Shown here: in pieces, positions 1 through 6,672 of the stretch
Numbering within the stretch: the stretch's first letter is position 1
Layout of the letters: each line of letters begins with the position of its first letter
Assembly: GCA_018827585.1 (NCBI GenBank)
Contig: JAHJXP010000051.1
Location: forward strand, 1 to 8,398
Reading direction: 5' to 3'
DNA length: 8,398 nucleotides
DNA from: Pseudomonadota bacterium
GTDB taxonomy: Bacteria > Desulfobacterota > Syntrophia > Syntrophales > UBA5619
Notes under the pieces: generated by a model
Databases searched by the model: none
The model's input: only the letters and a program-made list of their open reading frames with translations
Told to the model about the DNA's origin: nothing
Position numbers and translations under genes: made by a program

Positions 1-1221
1 ATTAATCATGCCCAGGTGGCCGGGGTGCCCATCATCGTGGCCATCAACAAGATCGACAAGCCGGGCGCCGACCCGGGCAAGATCCGCCAGGCCCTGACCG
101 AATACAAACTCCTGTCGGAGGAGTGGGGCGGCGACACGATCTTCTGCGAGGTCTCGGCGAAGAAGAAACAGGGGATCGAGGAACTTCTGGAGATGATCCT
201 GCTCCAGGCAGACATCATGGAACTCAAGGCCGATCCTGACCGGTCCGCCCGCGGGGTGATCATCGAGGCCAAGCTGGATCGCGGCCGCGGTCCGGTAGCG
301 ACCGTCCTGATCCAGGAGGGCACCCTCCGGGAGGGAGACGCCTTCGTCTCCAAGACGGAATTCGGCCGGGTCCGGGCGATAATCGACGATCAGGGCCGGC
401 GGATCAGCGAGGCCGGTCCCGCCATGCCGGTGGAGGTCATCGGGTTTTCCCGTGTCCCGCAGGTGAGCACGGAATTCATCTGCGTCGAGGACGAAAAGAA
501 GGCCCGGAGCATCGGCGAATACTGGATCCGCAAGGAAAGAGAACGGGAACTCTCCGCCTCCTCGAAGATTACCCTCGAACAGCTCTTCCAGAAGATGAAG
601 GAAGGGGTAAAGGAGCTCAACGTCATCATCAAGGCCGACGTGCAGGGTTCCATCGAGGCCCTGATCGACGCCCTGGGCAAGCTCTCCACCGACGACATCC
701 GGCTGAAGATCATCCACAGCTCCACCGGAACGATCACCGAAACCGACGTGATGCTGGCTTCGGCCTCCGACGCCATCATCATCGGCTTCAATGTCCGGCC
801 CGACGCCCGGGTGGTGGAGGTGGCGGGGCAAGAGGGAGTGGACATCAAACTCTACGATATCATCTACAACGTCATTGCCGATGTGAAGGCCGCCATGGAG
901 GGCCTCCTGGAGCCAGTCTACAAGGATGTGGTCCAGGGGCGCGCGGAAGTTCGCGAGATCTTCCGCGTTCCCAAGGTGGGGACGGTTGCCGGAAGCTATG
1001 TGACGGACGGCAAGGTCGCCCGGACCTCCAGCCTCAGGCTGCTCAGGGAGGGCGTGGTCATCTATGACGGCCGGGTGGCGTCTCTGAGGCGGTTCAAGGA
1101 TGACGTGCGGGAGGTCGCCGCGGGATTCGAGTGCGGCATCGGCATCGAGGGCTACAACGATATCCAGGTGGCCGATGTCATCGAGACGTATGTGAAGGAA
1201 CGGGTCGAAAGAAAGCTCTAA
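1..1221 (+). CDS. infB: Translation initiation factor IF-2, C-terminal part (5' end outside the window)
   Basis: IF2 is the GTPase that places initiator fMet-tRNA on the 30S subunit and promotes subunit joining. The frame is open from base 1 and 406 residues are visible, so the start codon lies upstream. Seen directly: the end of the G domain, with the G4 motif NKID at local residues 16-19 and the G5 motif SAK at 52-54, followed by the beta-barrel domain II, the IF2 domain 3 and the C-terminal fMet-tRNA-binding domain, which ends in the typical segment GIEGYNDIQVADVIE. The P-loop and the G3 motif (DTPGH) must lie upstream. There is no internal stop or frameshift, and the TAA is at 1219-1221. 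The next gene begins 3 bp later, so the two are probably co-transcribed. The GTG at 16 is internal and not a real start. Identification is secure. Confidence 0.97.
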   Translation: MNHAQVAGVPIIVAINKIDKPGADPGKIRQALTEYKLLSEEWGGDTIFCEVSAKKKQGIEELLEMILLQADIMELKADPDRSARGVIIEAKLDRGRGPVATVLIQEGTLREGDAFVSKTEFGRVRAIIDDQGRRISEAGPAMPVEVIGFSRVPQVSTEFICVEDEKKARSIGEYWIRKERERELSASSKITLEQLFQKMKEGVKELNVIIKADVQGSIEALIDALGKLSTDDIRLKIIHSSTGTITETDVMLASASDAIIIGFNVRPDARVVEVAGQEGVDIKLYDIIYNVIADVKAAMEGLLEPVYKDVVQGRAEVREIFRVPKVGTVAGSYVTDGKVARTSSLRLLREGVVIYDGRVASLRRFKDDVREVAAGFECGIGIEGYNDIQVADVIETYVKERVERKL

Positions 1222-1224
1222 TCT

Positions 1225-1557
1225 ATGGTAGTCGGAACGGGCATCGTCGATCTCAGGATTCCCGCGAGCGGGTCCCTGAAGGAGAAACGCGGCGTCCTGA
1301 GCCGGATCATCCGGCGGACGCAGAATGAATTCAACTGCTCGATCGCGGAGGTAGGCGACAACGACCACTGGCGGCGGGCCAGGATCGGTTTTTGCGTGGT
1401 GGGCAACGACAAGCCCTATATCAATGCCAAGGTGGATCATATCCTGCGATTCATCGATGGGCTTATGCTCGCGGAGATGGTCCGGAGCCGGATCGAGATC
1501 GTCAGTTTTGAGGATCTGGCGGATGCACAGGATATCGAAGAAGGCAAATTTGAGTAA
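1225..1557 (+). CDS. DUF503 family protein (YlxP-like)
   Basis: A small protein of 110 residues, starting MVVGTGIVDLRIPASGSLKEKR, with the SLKEKRGVLSRII helix and the pattern NEFNCSIAEVGDNDHWRRARIGF expected for DUF503 (YlxP of Bacillus). Its position between infB and rbfA matches the Bacillus nusA-infB operon, where ylxP sits in the same place; that comparison is from memory. The biochemical role of the family is not established as far as I know, and context only suggests a link to ribosome assembly or translation. The ATG at 1225 follows the infB stop by 3 bp without a strong Shine-Dalgarno sequence, so translational coupling with infB is likely. The C-terminus has an acidic tail (DAQDIEEGKFE), making it somewhat longer than the roughly 90-residue Bacillus protein. 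Family call is firm; function is unknown. Confidence 0.88.
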   Translation: MVVGTGIVDLRIPASGSLKEKRGVLSRIIRRTQNEFNCSIAEVGDNDHWRRARIGFCVVGNDKPYINAKVDHILRFIDGLMLAEMVRSRIEIVSFEDLADAQDIEEGKFE

Positions 1558-1562
1558 AAAAC

Positions 1563-1934
1563 ATGAGCAATTTCAAAAGAGCGGATCGGGTGGCCGATCT
1601 CATCAGGACGGAGCTTGCCGATCTTATTCTCAAACAGGTCAGGGATCCGCGAATCGGCGCCGTGACGATTACCGGCGTGAAGGTGACGGACGATCTCCGG
1701 ACGGCGAAGATCTTCTTCGTCGAAATGGGGAAGGATGCGTGCAGCGAGAGCGTCCAGGAGGGGCTCGGGAAGGCGGCGGGATTCCTGAGGAGGGAGCTGG
1801 GCCGCCGGCTGCAACTCCGTTATGCCCCGGAGCTCCTGTTTGTCTATGATCCGTCCTTTGCCTACGGGAATCGCATCGAAAGTCTGCTTGCGGAAATCCA
1901 CCGGGAAGAGGAGGGGCATGCTGCAGAGGATTAG
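1563..1934 (+). CDS. rbfA: 30S ribosome-binding factor RbfA
   Basis: RbfA binds the immature 30S subunit near the 5' helix of 16S rRNA and is needed for late maturation and cold adaptation. The 123-residue product has the expected single KH-like fold signature: an N-terminal basic helix (FKRADRVADLIRTELADLI), the DPRIGAVTITGVKVTDDLRTA segment, then LRRELGRRLQLRYAPELLF and the conserved D-S-x-x-x-G-x-x-I near the end (DPSFAYGNRIESLL). The ATG at 1563 is 5 bp after the DUF503 stop; the ribosome-binding site is weak (GAG at 1551-1553), again suggesting coupled translation. The 3' end overlaps nrnA by 17 bp in another frame. Length and motifs are normal for the family. Confident call. Confidence 0.95.
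   Translation: MSNFKRADRVADLIRTELADLILKQVRDPRIGAVTITGVKVTDDLRTAKIFFVEMGKDACSESVQEGLGKAAGFLRRELGRRLQLRYAPELLFVYDPSFAYGNRIESLLAEIHREEEGHAAED
1909..1914 (+). promoter_or_regulatory. Shine-Dalgarno sequence of nrnA, inside rbfA
   Basis: A perfect AGGAGG lies in the last codons of rbfA, within the purine-rich run GAAGAGGAGGGG, 3 bases before the ATG at 1918. It decides the nrnA start: the in-frame ATG at 1822 lies deep in rbfA and would add 32 residues of non-homologous sequence ahead of the first conserved segment. The spacing is short but the match is full. Confidence 0.7.
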
Positions 1935-2880
1935 CGAATTGATCGGCAGGCGCCGGGTCTTTCTGATCACCGCCCATGAGCGGCTCGACGGGGACGCCCT
2001 CGGCTCGGAGCTGGCCCTTTACCACATGCTGCGGTCGATGGGGAAGGAAGTCACCGTCTACAATCAGGACGTCACGCCGGAAAATTACCGTTTCCTGCCG
2101 GGCAGCGACCGGATCGTCCGGGAACTTCCCCCGCTTGAATCTTTCGATGCCGCCTTCATCCTCGATTGCGGGGAACTGGGACGGGTTGGAAGAGAAGCGG
2201 CGCGGATCGCGACGATCCCCTGCCTGATCAACATCGACCATCACGTCGCCAATGGCGGGTTCTGCGATTACACCCTGATCGATCCGCAGGCAAGCTCCAC
2301 CGGAGAGCTGATCTGCCGGATCGCGGCGCATATGGGGTTCGCTCCGACCGGAGAGATGGCGACCTGCCTATATACGGCCATCCTGACCGATACGGGCGGA
2401 TTCCGCTACGGGAACACACGCCGGGGCGCCCTGCTGGCCGCGGCGGACCTGGTGGCCGGCGGCGCCGATCCCCAGTGGATCTCGGAAAATGTGTACGACG
2501 CCAACCCGCCGGCCAAGATCCGGCTGCTGGCGGCGGTTCTCCCCACGCTTGCCCTCGACGGGGACGGCAGCATCGGATCGCTCACCGTGACGCAGCAGGC
2601 GCTTGCCGCTACCGGGGCGCTGCCGGAGCATACCGAAGGTTTTGTCGATCTGCCCCGAACCATCCGGGGGGTTCGGATTTCCATCCTCTATTCAGAGCTG
2701 GGGAACGGTCATTTCAAGCTGAGCATACGTTCCAAGGGGAATGTCAACGTGGAACGCGTGGCGCGCGCCTTCGGCGGCGGAGGTCATATCAATGCCGCCG
2801 CCTGCCAGATTATGGGGGAGCTTCCGGACATCCGCCGGCGCGTGCTCGAGGCGATCAGGATGTCCGCCGCGGAAGAATGA
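1918..2880 (+). CDS. nrnA: DHH/DHHA1 phosphoesterase, bifunctional oligoribonuclease / pAp phosphatase NrnA
   Basis: NrnA-type enzymes degrade 2-5 nt RNA fragments and dephosphorylate 3'-phosphoadenosine 5'-phosphate, replacing Orn in lineages that lack it. The 320-residue protein has every metal-binding motif of the DHH superfamily: H20 with LDGDALGS (D24, D26), ILDCGE (D83), the signature IDHH (D107-H108-H109), and LTDTGGFRYGNT (D158). The C-terminal DHHA1 domain carries the substrate-binding glycine-rich loop GGGGHINAAAC at 286-296. Start chosen at ATG 1918, because it follows a strong AGGAGG and gives the usual N-terminus. It overlaps rbfA by 17 bp and shares the bases ATGA with truB, so it is an integral member of the operon. 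Next to pnp this makes functional sense: NrnA finishes the short oligonucleotides that PNPase leaves. The pAp-phosphatase activity is inferred from family only. Confidence 0.93.
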   Translation: MLQRISELIGRRRVFLITAHERLDGDALGSELALYHMLRSMGKEVTVYNQDVTPENYRFLPGSDRIVRELPPLESFDAAFILDCGELGRVGREAARIATIPCLINIDHHVANGGFCDYTLIDPQASSTGELICRIAAHMGFAPTGEMATCLYTAILTDTGGFRYGNTRRGALLAAADLVAGGADPQWISENVYDANPPAKIRLLAAVLPTLALDGDGSIGSLTVTQQALAATGALPEHTEGFVDLPRTIRGVRISILYSELGNGHFKLSIRSKGNVNVERVARAFGGGGHINAAACQIMGELPDIRRRVLEAIRMSAAEE

Positions 2881-3809
2881 ACGGGGTCGTTGTCATCGAT
2901 AAGCCGCAGGGGCCGACTTCCCGGGCAGTCGTGGAGGAGGTCAAACGGGCGCTCGGGGTCAGGAAGGCGGGCCATACCGGCACCCTGGATCCGTTGGCGA
3001 CCGGCGTCCTGCCCGTCTGCGTGGGCGAGGCGACGAAGCTGGTCCAGTTCCTTGCGCTCGACGACAAGGAGTACCGGGCCACCCTCCTTTTGGGGGTCCG
3101 GACGGATACCCTCGATATCGAGGGCAGCGTCCTTTCCCGGGAGGATCCCCGCGTCGCCCGGGAGCAGGTGGAGGAGGCGCTGCTGGGCCTGACGGGAAGG
3201 CGTGAGCAGACGCCTCCTCGTTACTCGGCGGTGAAATTCCGGGGGAAGGCCCTCCATGACTGGACGCGCCGGGGGATCGCAGTCGAGGCGCTGCCGCGGG
3301 AGGTGGAGATCTACGACGTTCGGGTCGAAGAGGTCCGCCTCCCCGAGGCGACATTTACGGTCTCCTGCTCGAAGGGCACCTACATCCGTTCCCTGTGTGC
3401 CGAGGTGGGGGAAAAACTCGGATGCGGGGGGTGCATGTCGGCCCTGCGCCGGACGCGCAGCGGCTGTTTCCGCGAGGAGCAGGCCCTCGCGATGGAAGGG
3501 TTGACGGCACAGGGGAAAAAGGACTTGCTTACGGCGCATCTGCTGCCGATGACGGAGGTCCTGCCCGGAATGGCCGTCATCGGTGTGGATCAGGCGCTGG
3601 CCGGGAAGTTGCGAAACGGGTATCAGCCGGACGGCGAGATCCTGAGAAGCTATCATATTCCTTTTCTTGCCGCCGGAGATGTGGTAAAGCTTATTTCTCA
3701 TGATGAACATCTGGTGGCCGTCGGCCGGATGCTCTGCGCCTCTGACGAACTGGCCGCCGGGGAAGGGAAGAAACAGGCGGTAAGGATTTTAAGGGTATTC
3801 AACGATTGA
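2877..3809 (+). CDS. truB: tRNA pseudouridine(55) synthase TruB
   Basis: TruB converts U55 to pseudouridine in the T-loop of tRNAs and also acts as a tRNA-folding chaperone. The 310-residue protein begins MNGVVVIDKPQGPTS, the canonical TruB opening. The catalytic aspartate is D38 in GHTGTLDPLATGVLP. Further family motifs follow: KEYRATLLLG, the PPRYSAVKFRGK loop and the SKGTYIRSL motif. The usual Y-x-x-A-R-x-G helix reads HDWTRRG here, a mild departure. The C-terminal part (GMAVIGVDQAL to AVGRM) is a PUA-like RNA-binding domain. The start ATG at 2877 overlaps the nrnA stop as ATGA, which indicates translational coupling; the same frame stays open far upstream, but that extension only reads nrnA out of frame. 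Intact and normal length. Confidence 0.97.
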   Translation: MNGVVVIDKPQGPTSRAVVEEVKRALGVRKAGHTGTLDPLATGVLPVCVGEATKLVQFLALDDKEYRATLLLGVRTDTLDIEGSVLSREDPRVAREQVEEALLGLTGRREQTPPRYSAVKFRGKALHDWTRRGIAVEALPREVEIYDVRVEEVRLPEATFTVSCSKGTYIRSLCAEVGEKLGCGGCMSALRRTRSGCFREEQALAMEGLTAQGKKDLLTAHLLPMTEVLPGMAVIGVDQALAGKLRNGYQPDGEILRSYHIPFLAAGDVVKLISHDEHLVAVGRMLCASDELAAGEGKKQAVRILRVFND

Positions 3810-3859
3810 GGCGAAAAGGCTTTCGAATTTGCGCTACTGAGTGAAGGAGGATGAGAGAA
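3810..3859 (+). other. rpsO leader with a small stem-loop
   Basis: A 50-base gap between truB and the preferred rpsO start, the first real gap in the operon. It contains a perfect 5-bp inverted repeat, CGAAA (3812-3816) and TTTCG (3821-3825), with the 4-nt loop AGGC, followed by AATTT and the rpsO ribosome-binding site. S15 represses its own translation through structured leaders in several bacteria (established in E. coli and others, with unrelated structures). Whether this little hairpin takes part cannot be judged from sequence alone. I see no clear promoter here. Confidence 0.3.
3844..3850 (+). promoter_or_regulatory. Shine-Dalgarno sequence of rpsO
   Basis: AAGGAGG, an almost full anti-16S match. 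It directly abuts the ATG at 3851 (zero spacing), but is 9 bases from the in-frame GTG at 3860, a normal distance. It is therefore the main argument for the GTG start of rpsO. Confidence 0.75.
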
Positions 3860-4126
3860 GTGTTGGATGTTGAAAAAAGAAAAGACATCATCGGCAGTTA
3901 TCGGTTGCACGACAAGGATACGGGATCCCCGGAGGTCCAGATTGCCCTCCTGAGCGGCAGGATAGAATATCTGACGGAGCACTTCAAGACCCACAAGAAG
4001 GACCACCATTCCCGGCGGGGGCTCCTGAAGCTGGTCGGCCAGCGGCGGAGACTCCTGGATTACGTCAAGAACAAGGACGTAGAACGCTACCGAAGCGTGA
4101 TTCAGCGTTTGGGGCTCAGGAAGTAA
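3860..4126 (+). CDS. rpsO: 30S ribosomal protein S15
   Basis: S15 is a primary-binding protein of the 30S platform that contacts 16S rRNA helices 20-22 and forms inter-subunit bridge B4. The hallmark segments are all present: the DTGSPEVQIALLSGRI helix, the HKKDHHSRRGLLKLVGQRRRLLDY core and the C-terminal YRSVIQRLGLRK. I start it at GTG 3860, giving 88 residues, the normal size, with a 9-base spacing to AAGGAGG. The alternative ATG at 3851 adds three residues (M-R-E) but sits directly on the Shine-Dalgarno; a TTG at 3863 is also possible. The gene is flanked by truB and pnp, the order also found in E. coli. The protein identity is certain; only the start is open. Confidence 0.95.
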   Translation: MLDVEKRKDIIGSYRLHDKDTGSPEVQIALLSGRIEYLTEHFKTHKKDHHSRRGLLKLVGQRRRLLDYVKNKDVERYRSVIQRLGLRK

Positions 4127-4137
4127 CCTGGGCGCAG

Positions 4138-4238
4138 GGTGCGGGGCGTCGACGGGGAGTAGGAAGTAAGGAGTGGAGAGCGGGTCGCTTCTGCCTGCTT
4201 TTCAGTCCCTACTGCCTACTCCTGCCATGCCCCGCGCC
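4138..4238 (+). promoter_or_regulatory. Long imperfect hairpin between rpsO and pnp, likely mRNA processing/stability element
   Basis: A 101-base inverted repeat fills most of the rpsO-pnp gap. The base stem pairs 4138-4147 (GGTGCGGGGC) with 4229-4238 (GCCCCGCGCC), 10 bp with one G-U. After an internal loop, 4156-4185 pairs with 4193-4222: 30 positions with three mismatches and several G-U pairs, closed by a 7-nt loop (4186-4192). The left arm contains three 7-nt units, GGAGTAG, GAAGTAA and GGAGTGG (4156-4176); the right arm has the matching units on the other strand. No T-run follows, so it is not a classic intrinsic terminator. In E. coli the equivalent leader is cut by RNase III and mediates PNPase autoregulation; a similar role here is inference. 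A palindromic mobile repeat is the alternative. Confidence 0.75.
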
Positions 4239-4264
4239 GAAAATTGTAAAATTGAGAGGGAAAA

Positions 4265-6388
4265 ATGAGTAAACTGTTCAGTACAGATTTTGCAGGGAGG
4301 AGCATCTCCCTCAAGGCGGATTATGTTGCGGGTCAGGCGGACGGCGCCATCCTCGCGCAATACGGGGATACGATAGTCCTGGTGACAGCTGTTTCCTTGA
4401 AGACGATACGGGAAGGGGTGGATTTTCTTCCCATGACCGTGGACTACCAGGAAATGACCTTTGCCGCCGGGAAGATCCCCGGCGGTTTCTTCAAGAGGGA
4501 GGGTCGTCCCAACGAAAAGGAGATCCTGACCTCGCGGATCATCGATCGCTCCCTCAGGCCCCTGTTTCCGAAGAACTATTTCCACGAGACCCAGATCGTG
4601 GCGTCGGTCCTTTCGGTGGACGAGGAGAACGACTCCGACGTGGCGGCGATGCTTGCCGCATCCGCCGCCCTGGAGATCTCGAACATCCCCTTCAAGGGGC
4701 CGATTGCCGGGGTCCGGATCGGCCGCGTGGACGGCGCCTTTGTCTGCAACCCCTCGGTCGCGCTCCAGGAAAAAAGCGACATCAACCTCTTCCTGGTGGG
4801 ACGGAAGATCGTTCCCGGCACGGAAGGGAGGCCTTACGACGTCAACCTGGTCATGATGGAAGGCGGAGCAAACGAGGTCGGCGAAGAGACGATCGTCGAA
4901 GCAATCGGTTTCGGCCTCGAGGCGATGCGGCCGGTGATCGACCTGCAGGACCGCATGCGGCAGGAGACGGGAAAGGCCAAGCGGGTCATGGCGATTCCGG
5001 CCGTCGACGAGGTCCTTGCGGCGAAGGTGGCTGAAGCGGCCCTGCCGGGGCTGAATGAGGGTTACGGCATGCCGCGCAAACTGGAGCGGTATGCGAAATT
5101 GGGTGACGTTCGGAAAGAGGTCGTCAGGATGCTTTCGGTCGACGATCCCTCCCTGAAAGGGAAGATTCTCGAGATCATCGAGTCCCTGGAGAGGCGGATC
5201 CTCCGGGAGATGATCCTGCGCGACAACCGGAGAATCGACGGCCGTTCCAATACGGAAATCCGGCCGATCAGCTCCGAGATCGGGCTTCTGCCCCGCGTCC
5301 ACGGGTCGGCCCTGTTCAACCGCGGGGAAACCCAGGCCCTGGTCACCGTGACCCTGGGAACCTCCCATGACGAGCAGAGGATGGATTACATCGCCGGCGA
5401 GGAGATGCGCTCCTTCCTGCTGCACTATAATTTTCCGCCCTACAGCGTCGGCGAAGCCAAGCCCCTCCGGAGTCCGGGAAGGCGGGAGATCGGCCACGGC
5501 GGCCTGTCCCGCAGGGCTCTGCTTCCCGTCCTCCCGCCCAAGGAGGAGTTTCCCTATACTATCCGGGTCGTCTCCGAGATCCTGTCGTCCAACGGCTCCT
5601 CGTCGATGGCCACCGTCTGCGGCGGAAGTCTTGCCCTGATGGATGCCGGGGTGCCCGTTCGGGACACCGTCGCCGGGATCGCCATGGGTCTCCTGAAGGA
5701 GGGCGACCAGGTGGTCATCCTCTCCGACATCCTCGGCGATGAGGACCACGCCGGCGACATGGATTTCAAGGTCTGCGGGACGGAAAAGGGCATCACCTCC
5801 TTGCAGATGGACATCAAGATCGACAACCTGACTGGTGACGTTCTCCGGAAGGCGCTGGCCCAGGCCCGGGAGGGAAGGCTCTTCATCATCGGCAAGCTGC
5901 GCGAGACCGCCGCGCAGCCGCGGCAGGACATCTCGATCTATGCCCCGCGGATCACCACAGTCAAGGTCAGGCCGGACAAGGTGCGCGACGTGATCGGCTC
6001 CGGCGGCAAGAACATCCGCCAGATCGTGGCGGAGACTGGCGTCGAGATCAACGTGGAAGATGACGGCACGGTTACGATCGCCTCCAGCGACGCGGACGCC
6101 GCCGCGCGGGCCGTGGCCATGGTGAAGTGGCTCACCGAGGACGCCGAGGTGGGCAAGATCTACAAAGGCACGGTCAAGAAGATCGTCGATTTCGGCGCTT
6201 TCGTCGAGATCCTCCCCGGCACGGAAGGTCTCCTGCATATATCCCAGCTTGCCAAGGAGCGGGTGAACAAGGTCACCGACATCCTCGGAGAGGGGGACGA
6301 GGTGATGGTTAAGGTGCTGGAGGTGGACAAGCAGGGGAAGATCCGTCTCAGCAGGAAGGAAGCGCTGGGGGCCGATGGCGGTCGGTAA
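4265..6388 (+). CDS. pnp: Polyribonucleotide nucleotidyltransferase (PNPase)
   Basis: PNPase is the phosphorolytic 3'-to-5' exoribonuclease, a ring-shaped trimer and often a degradosome partner. The 707-residue protein has the full architecture: a first RNase PH domain (about 10-145), a helical linker, the catalytic second RNase PH domain (about 315-545), a KH domain (about 564-624, GSGG loop at 578-581) and an S1 domain (about 630-700, starting GKIYKGTVKKIVDFGAFVE). Active-site residues are present: the RREIGHG segment, SSNGSSSMA, and the metal-binding aspartates D492 and D498 in GDEDHAGDMD. The ribosome-binding site is the purine run GAGAGGG at 4254-4260, 4 bases before the ATG. A long hairpin lies upstream. 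Its last 14 bases overlap a decayed peptidase ORF. Length is typical and no defect is visible. Confidence 0.98.
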   Translation: MSKLFSTDFAGRSISLKADYVAGQADGAILAQYGDTIVLVTAVSLKTIREGVDFLPMTVDYQEMTFAAGKIPGGFFKREGRPNEKEILTSRIIDRSLRPLFPKNYFHETQIVASVLSVDEENDSDVAAMLAASAALEISNIPFKGPIAGVRIGRVDGAFVCNPSVALQEKSDINLFLVGRKIVPGTEGRPYDVNLVMMEGGANEVGEETIVEAIGFGLEAMRPVIDLQDRMRQETGKAKRVMAIPAVDEVLAAKVAEAALPGLNEGYGMPRKLERYAKLGDVRKEVVRMLSVDDPSLKGKILEIIESLERRILREMILRDNRRIDGRSNTEIRPISSEIGLLPRVHGSALFNRGETQALVTVTLGTSHDEQRMDYIAGEEMRSFLLHYNFPPYSVGEAKPLRSPGRREIGHGGLSRRALLPVLPPKEEFPYTIRVVSEILSSNGSSSMATVCGGSLALMDAGVPVRDTVAGIAMGLLKEGDQVVILSDILGDEDHAGDMDFKVCGTEKGITSLQMDIKIDNLTGDVLRKALAQAREGRLFIIGKLRETAAQPRQDISIYAPRITTVKVRPDKVRDVIGSGGKNIRQIVAETGVEINVEDDGTVTIASSDADAAARAVAMVKWLTEDAEVGKIYKGTVKKIVDFGAFVEILPGTEGLLHISQLAKERVNKVTDILGEGDEVMVKVLEVDKQGKIRLSRKEALGADGGR

Positions 6389-6505
6389 GACCGTTCCGGT
6401 CAACTGCAACCGGGTCATTTCCGAGGAGATCGTCCATGTCCGGCCGGTCTCCCTCGGGGCCTGGGTGGAAACGGTTCCCGCCGCGAGGATGGCCTGACCC
6501 CTTAA
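6375..6505 (+). pseudogene. Remnant of the N-terminus of an M16 (pitrilysin-type) zinc peptidase
   Basis: A 40-codon ORF (ATG 6375, TGA 6495-6497) overlaps the pnp 3' end by 14 bp. Its product contains VISEEIVHVRPVSLGAWVET, which closely resembles the N-terminal strand region of bacterial M16 peptidases (pattern NG-x-RVI-x-EE-x-x-HV-R-S-VS-x-G-x-WV-x-x-GSR-x-E). Adding one G after codon 33 (ACG at 6471-6473) lets the frame continue as GSRREDGLTP, which restores the conserved GSR, before a TAA at 6503-6505. The zinc motif HxxEH and all the rest (normally about 400 residues) are absent. From memory, a gene of this family commonly sits between pnp and dut in deltaproteobacteria, with a related arrangement after pnp in Firmicutes. 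Best read as a frameshifted and deleted relic; a translated 40-residue peptide cannot be excluded. Confidence 0.68.
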
Positions 6506-6509
6506 TTCT
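6504..6509. repeat. Left copy of a 6-bp direct repeat (probable target duplication)
   Basis: AATTCT directly precedes the left end of the MITE-like element. The same six bases follow its right end at 6673-6678. This is the pattern expected of a target-site duplication. Confidence 0.55.
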
Positions 6510-6672
6510 GACGGCTTCGTAAAAAGTCCGGATGCTGCGTTGCGCTTCACCCTTCGTCATTGCGGCGTACGCAATAGTACGCCTCATTCCTCAGGGTTCG
6601 CGCGCCTTGCCTGCGGCCTTTTTACGAAGCCGTCCCATTTTCTCGACTTTTAAGACTTTTTACGAGGTCGTC
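6510..6672. mobile_element. MITE-like non-autonomous element, 163 bp
   Basis: The left end GACGGCTTCGTAAAAAGTC (6510-6528) and the reverse complement of the right end, GACGACCTCGTAAAAAGTC (6654-6672), match at 17 of 19 positions. The element is flanked by the direct repeat AATTCT. A further right-end copy, TTTTTACGAAGCCGTC at 6619-6634, is a perfect 16-bp inverse of the left end. The interior is largely palindromic, with a central hairpin GGCGTAC (6564-6570) and GTACGCC (6577-6583) around GCAATA. There is no coding capacity for a transposase; an open frame runs through it but reads only repeat sequence. It lies between the decayed M16 gene and dut. Family assignment would need a repeat search of the genome. 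Confidence 0.75.
6619..6634. repeat. Internal inverted copy of the element terminus
   Basis: TTTTTACGAAGCCGTC is the exact reverse complement of 6510-6525. It differs from the outer terminus at 6657-6672 in two bases. No direct repeat flanks the 6510-6634 boundaries, so I take 6510-6672 as the inserted unit and this as an internal terminus, perhaps from a nested or duplicated element. Confidence 0.7.

Noticed and set aside
2166..2876. Upstream extension of the truB frame by 237 codons
   Set aside because: It reads nrnA in another frame and gives arginine-rich nonsense; TruB starts naturally at MNGVVVIDKPQG (2877).
2784..3710. A 308-codon minus-strand open frame opposite truB
   Set aside because: Same effect of GC-rich codon use; no recognisable domain, and TruB motifs are complete on the plus strand.
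4138..4264. Reading the rpsO-pnp hairpin as an intrinsic terminator of rpsO
   Set aside because: The stem is far longer than usual and is followed by GAAAATTGTAAAATTG rather than a T-run.
4202..6550. A 782-codon open frame on the minus strand opposite pnp
   Set aside because: It is the antisense shadow of the GC-rich pnp gene; its translation is low-complexity (rich in D, H, G, R), shows no family motif, and pnp on the other strand is unmistakable.
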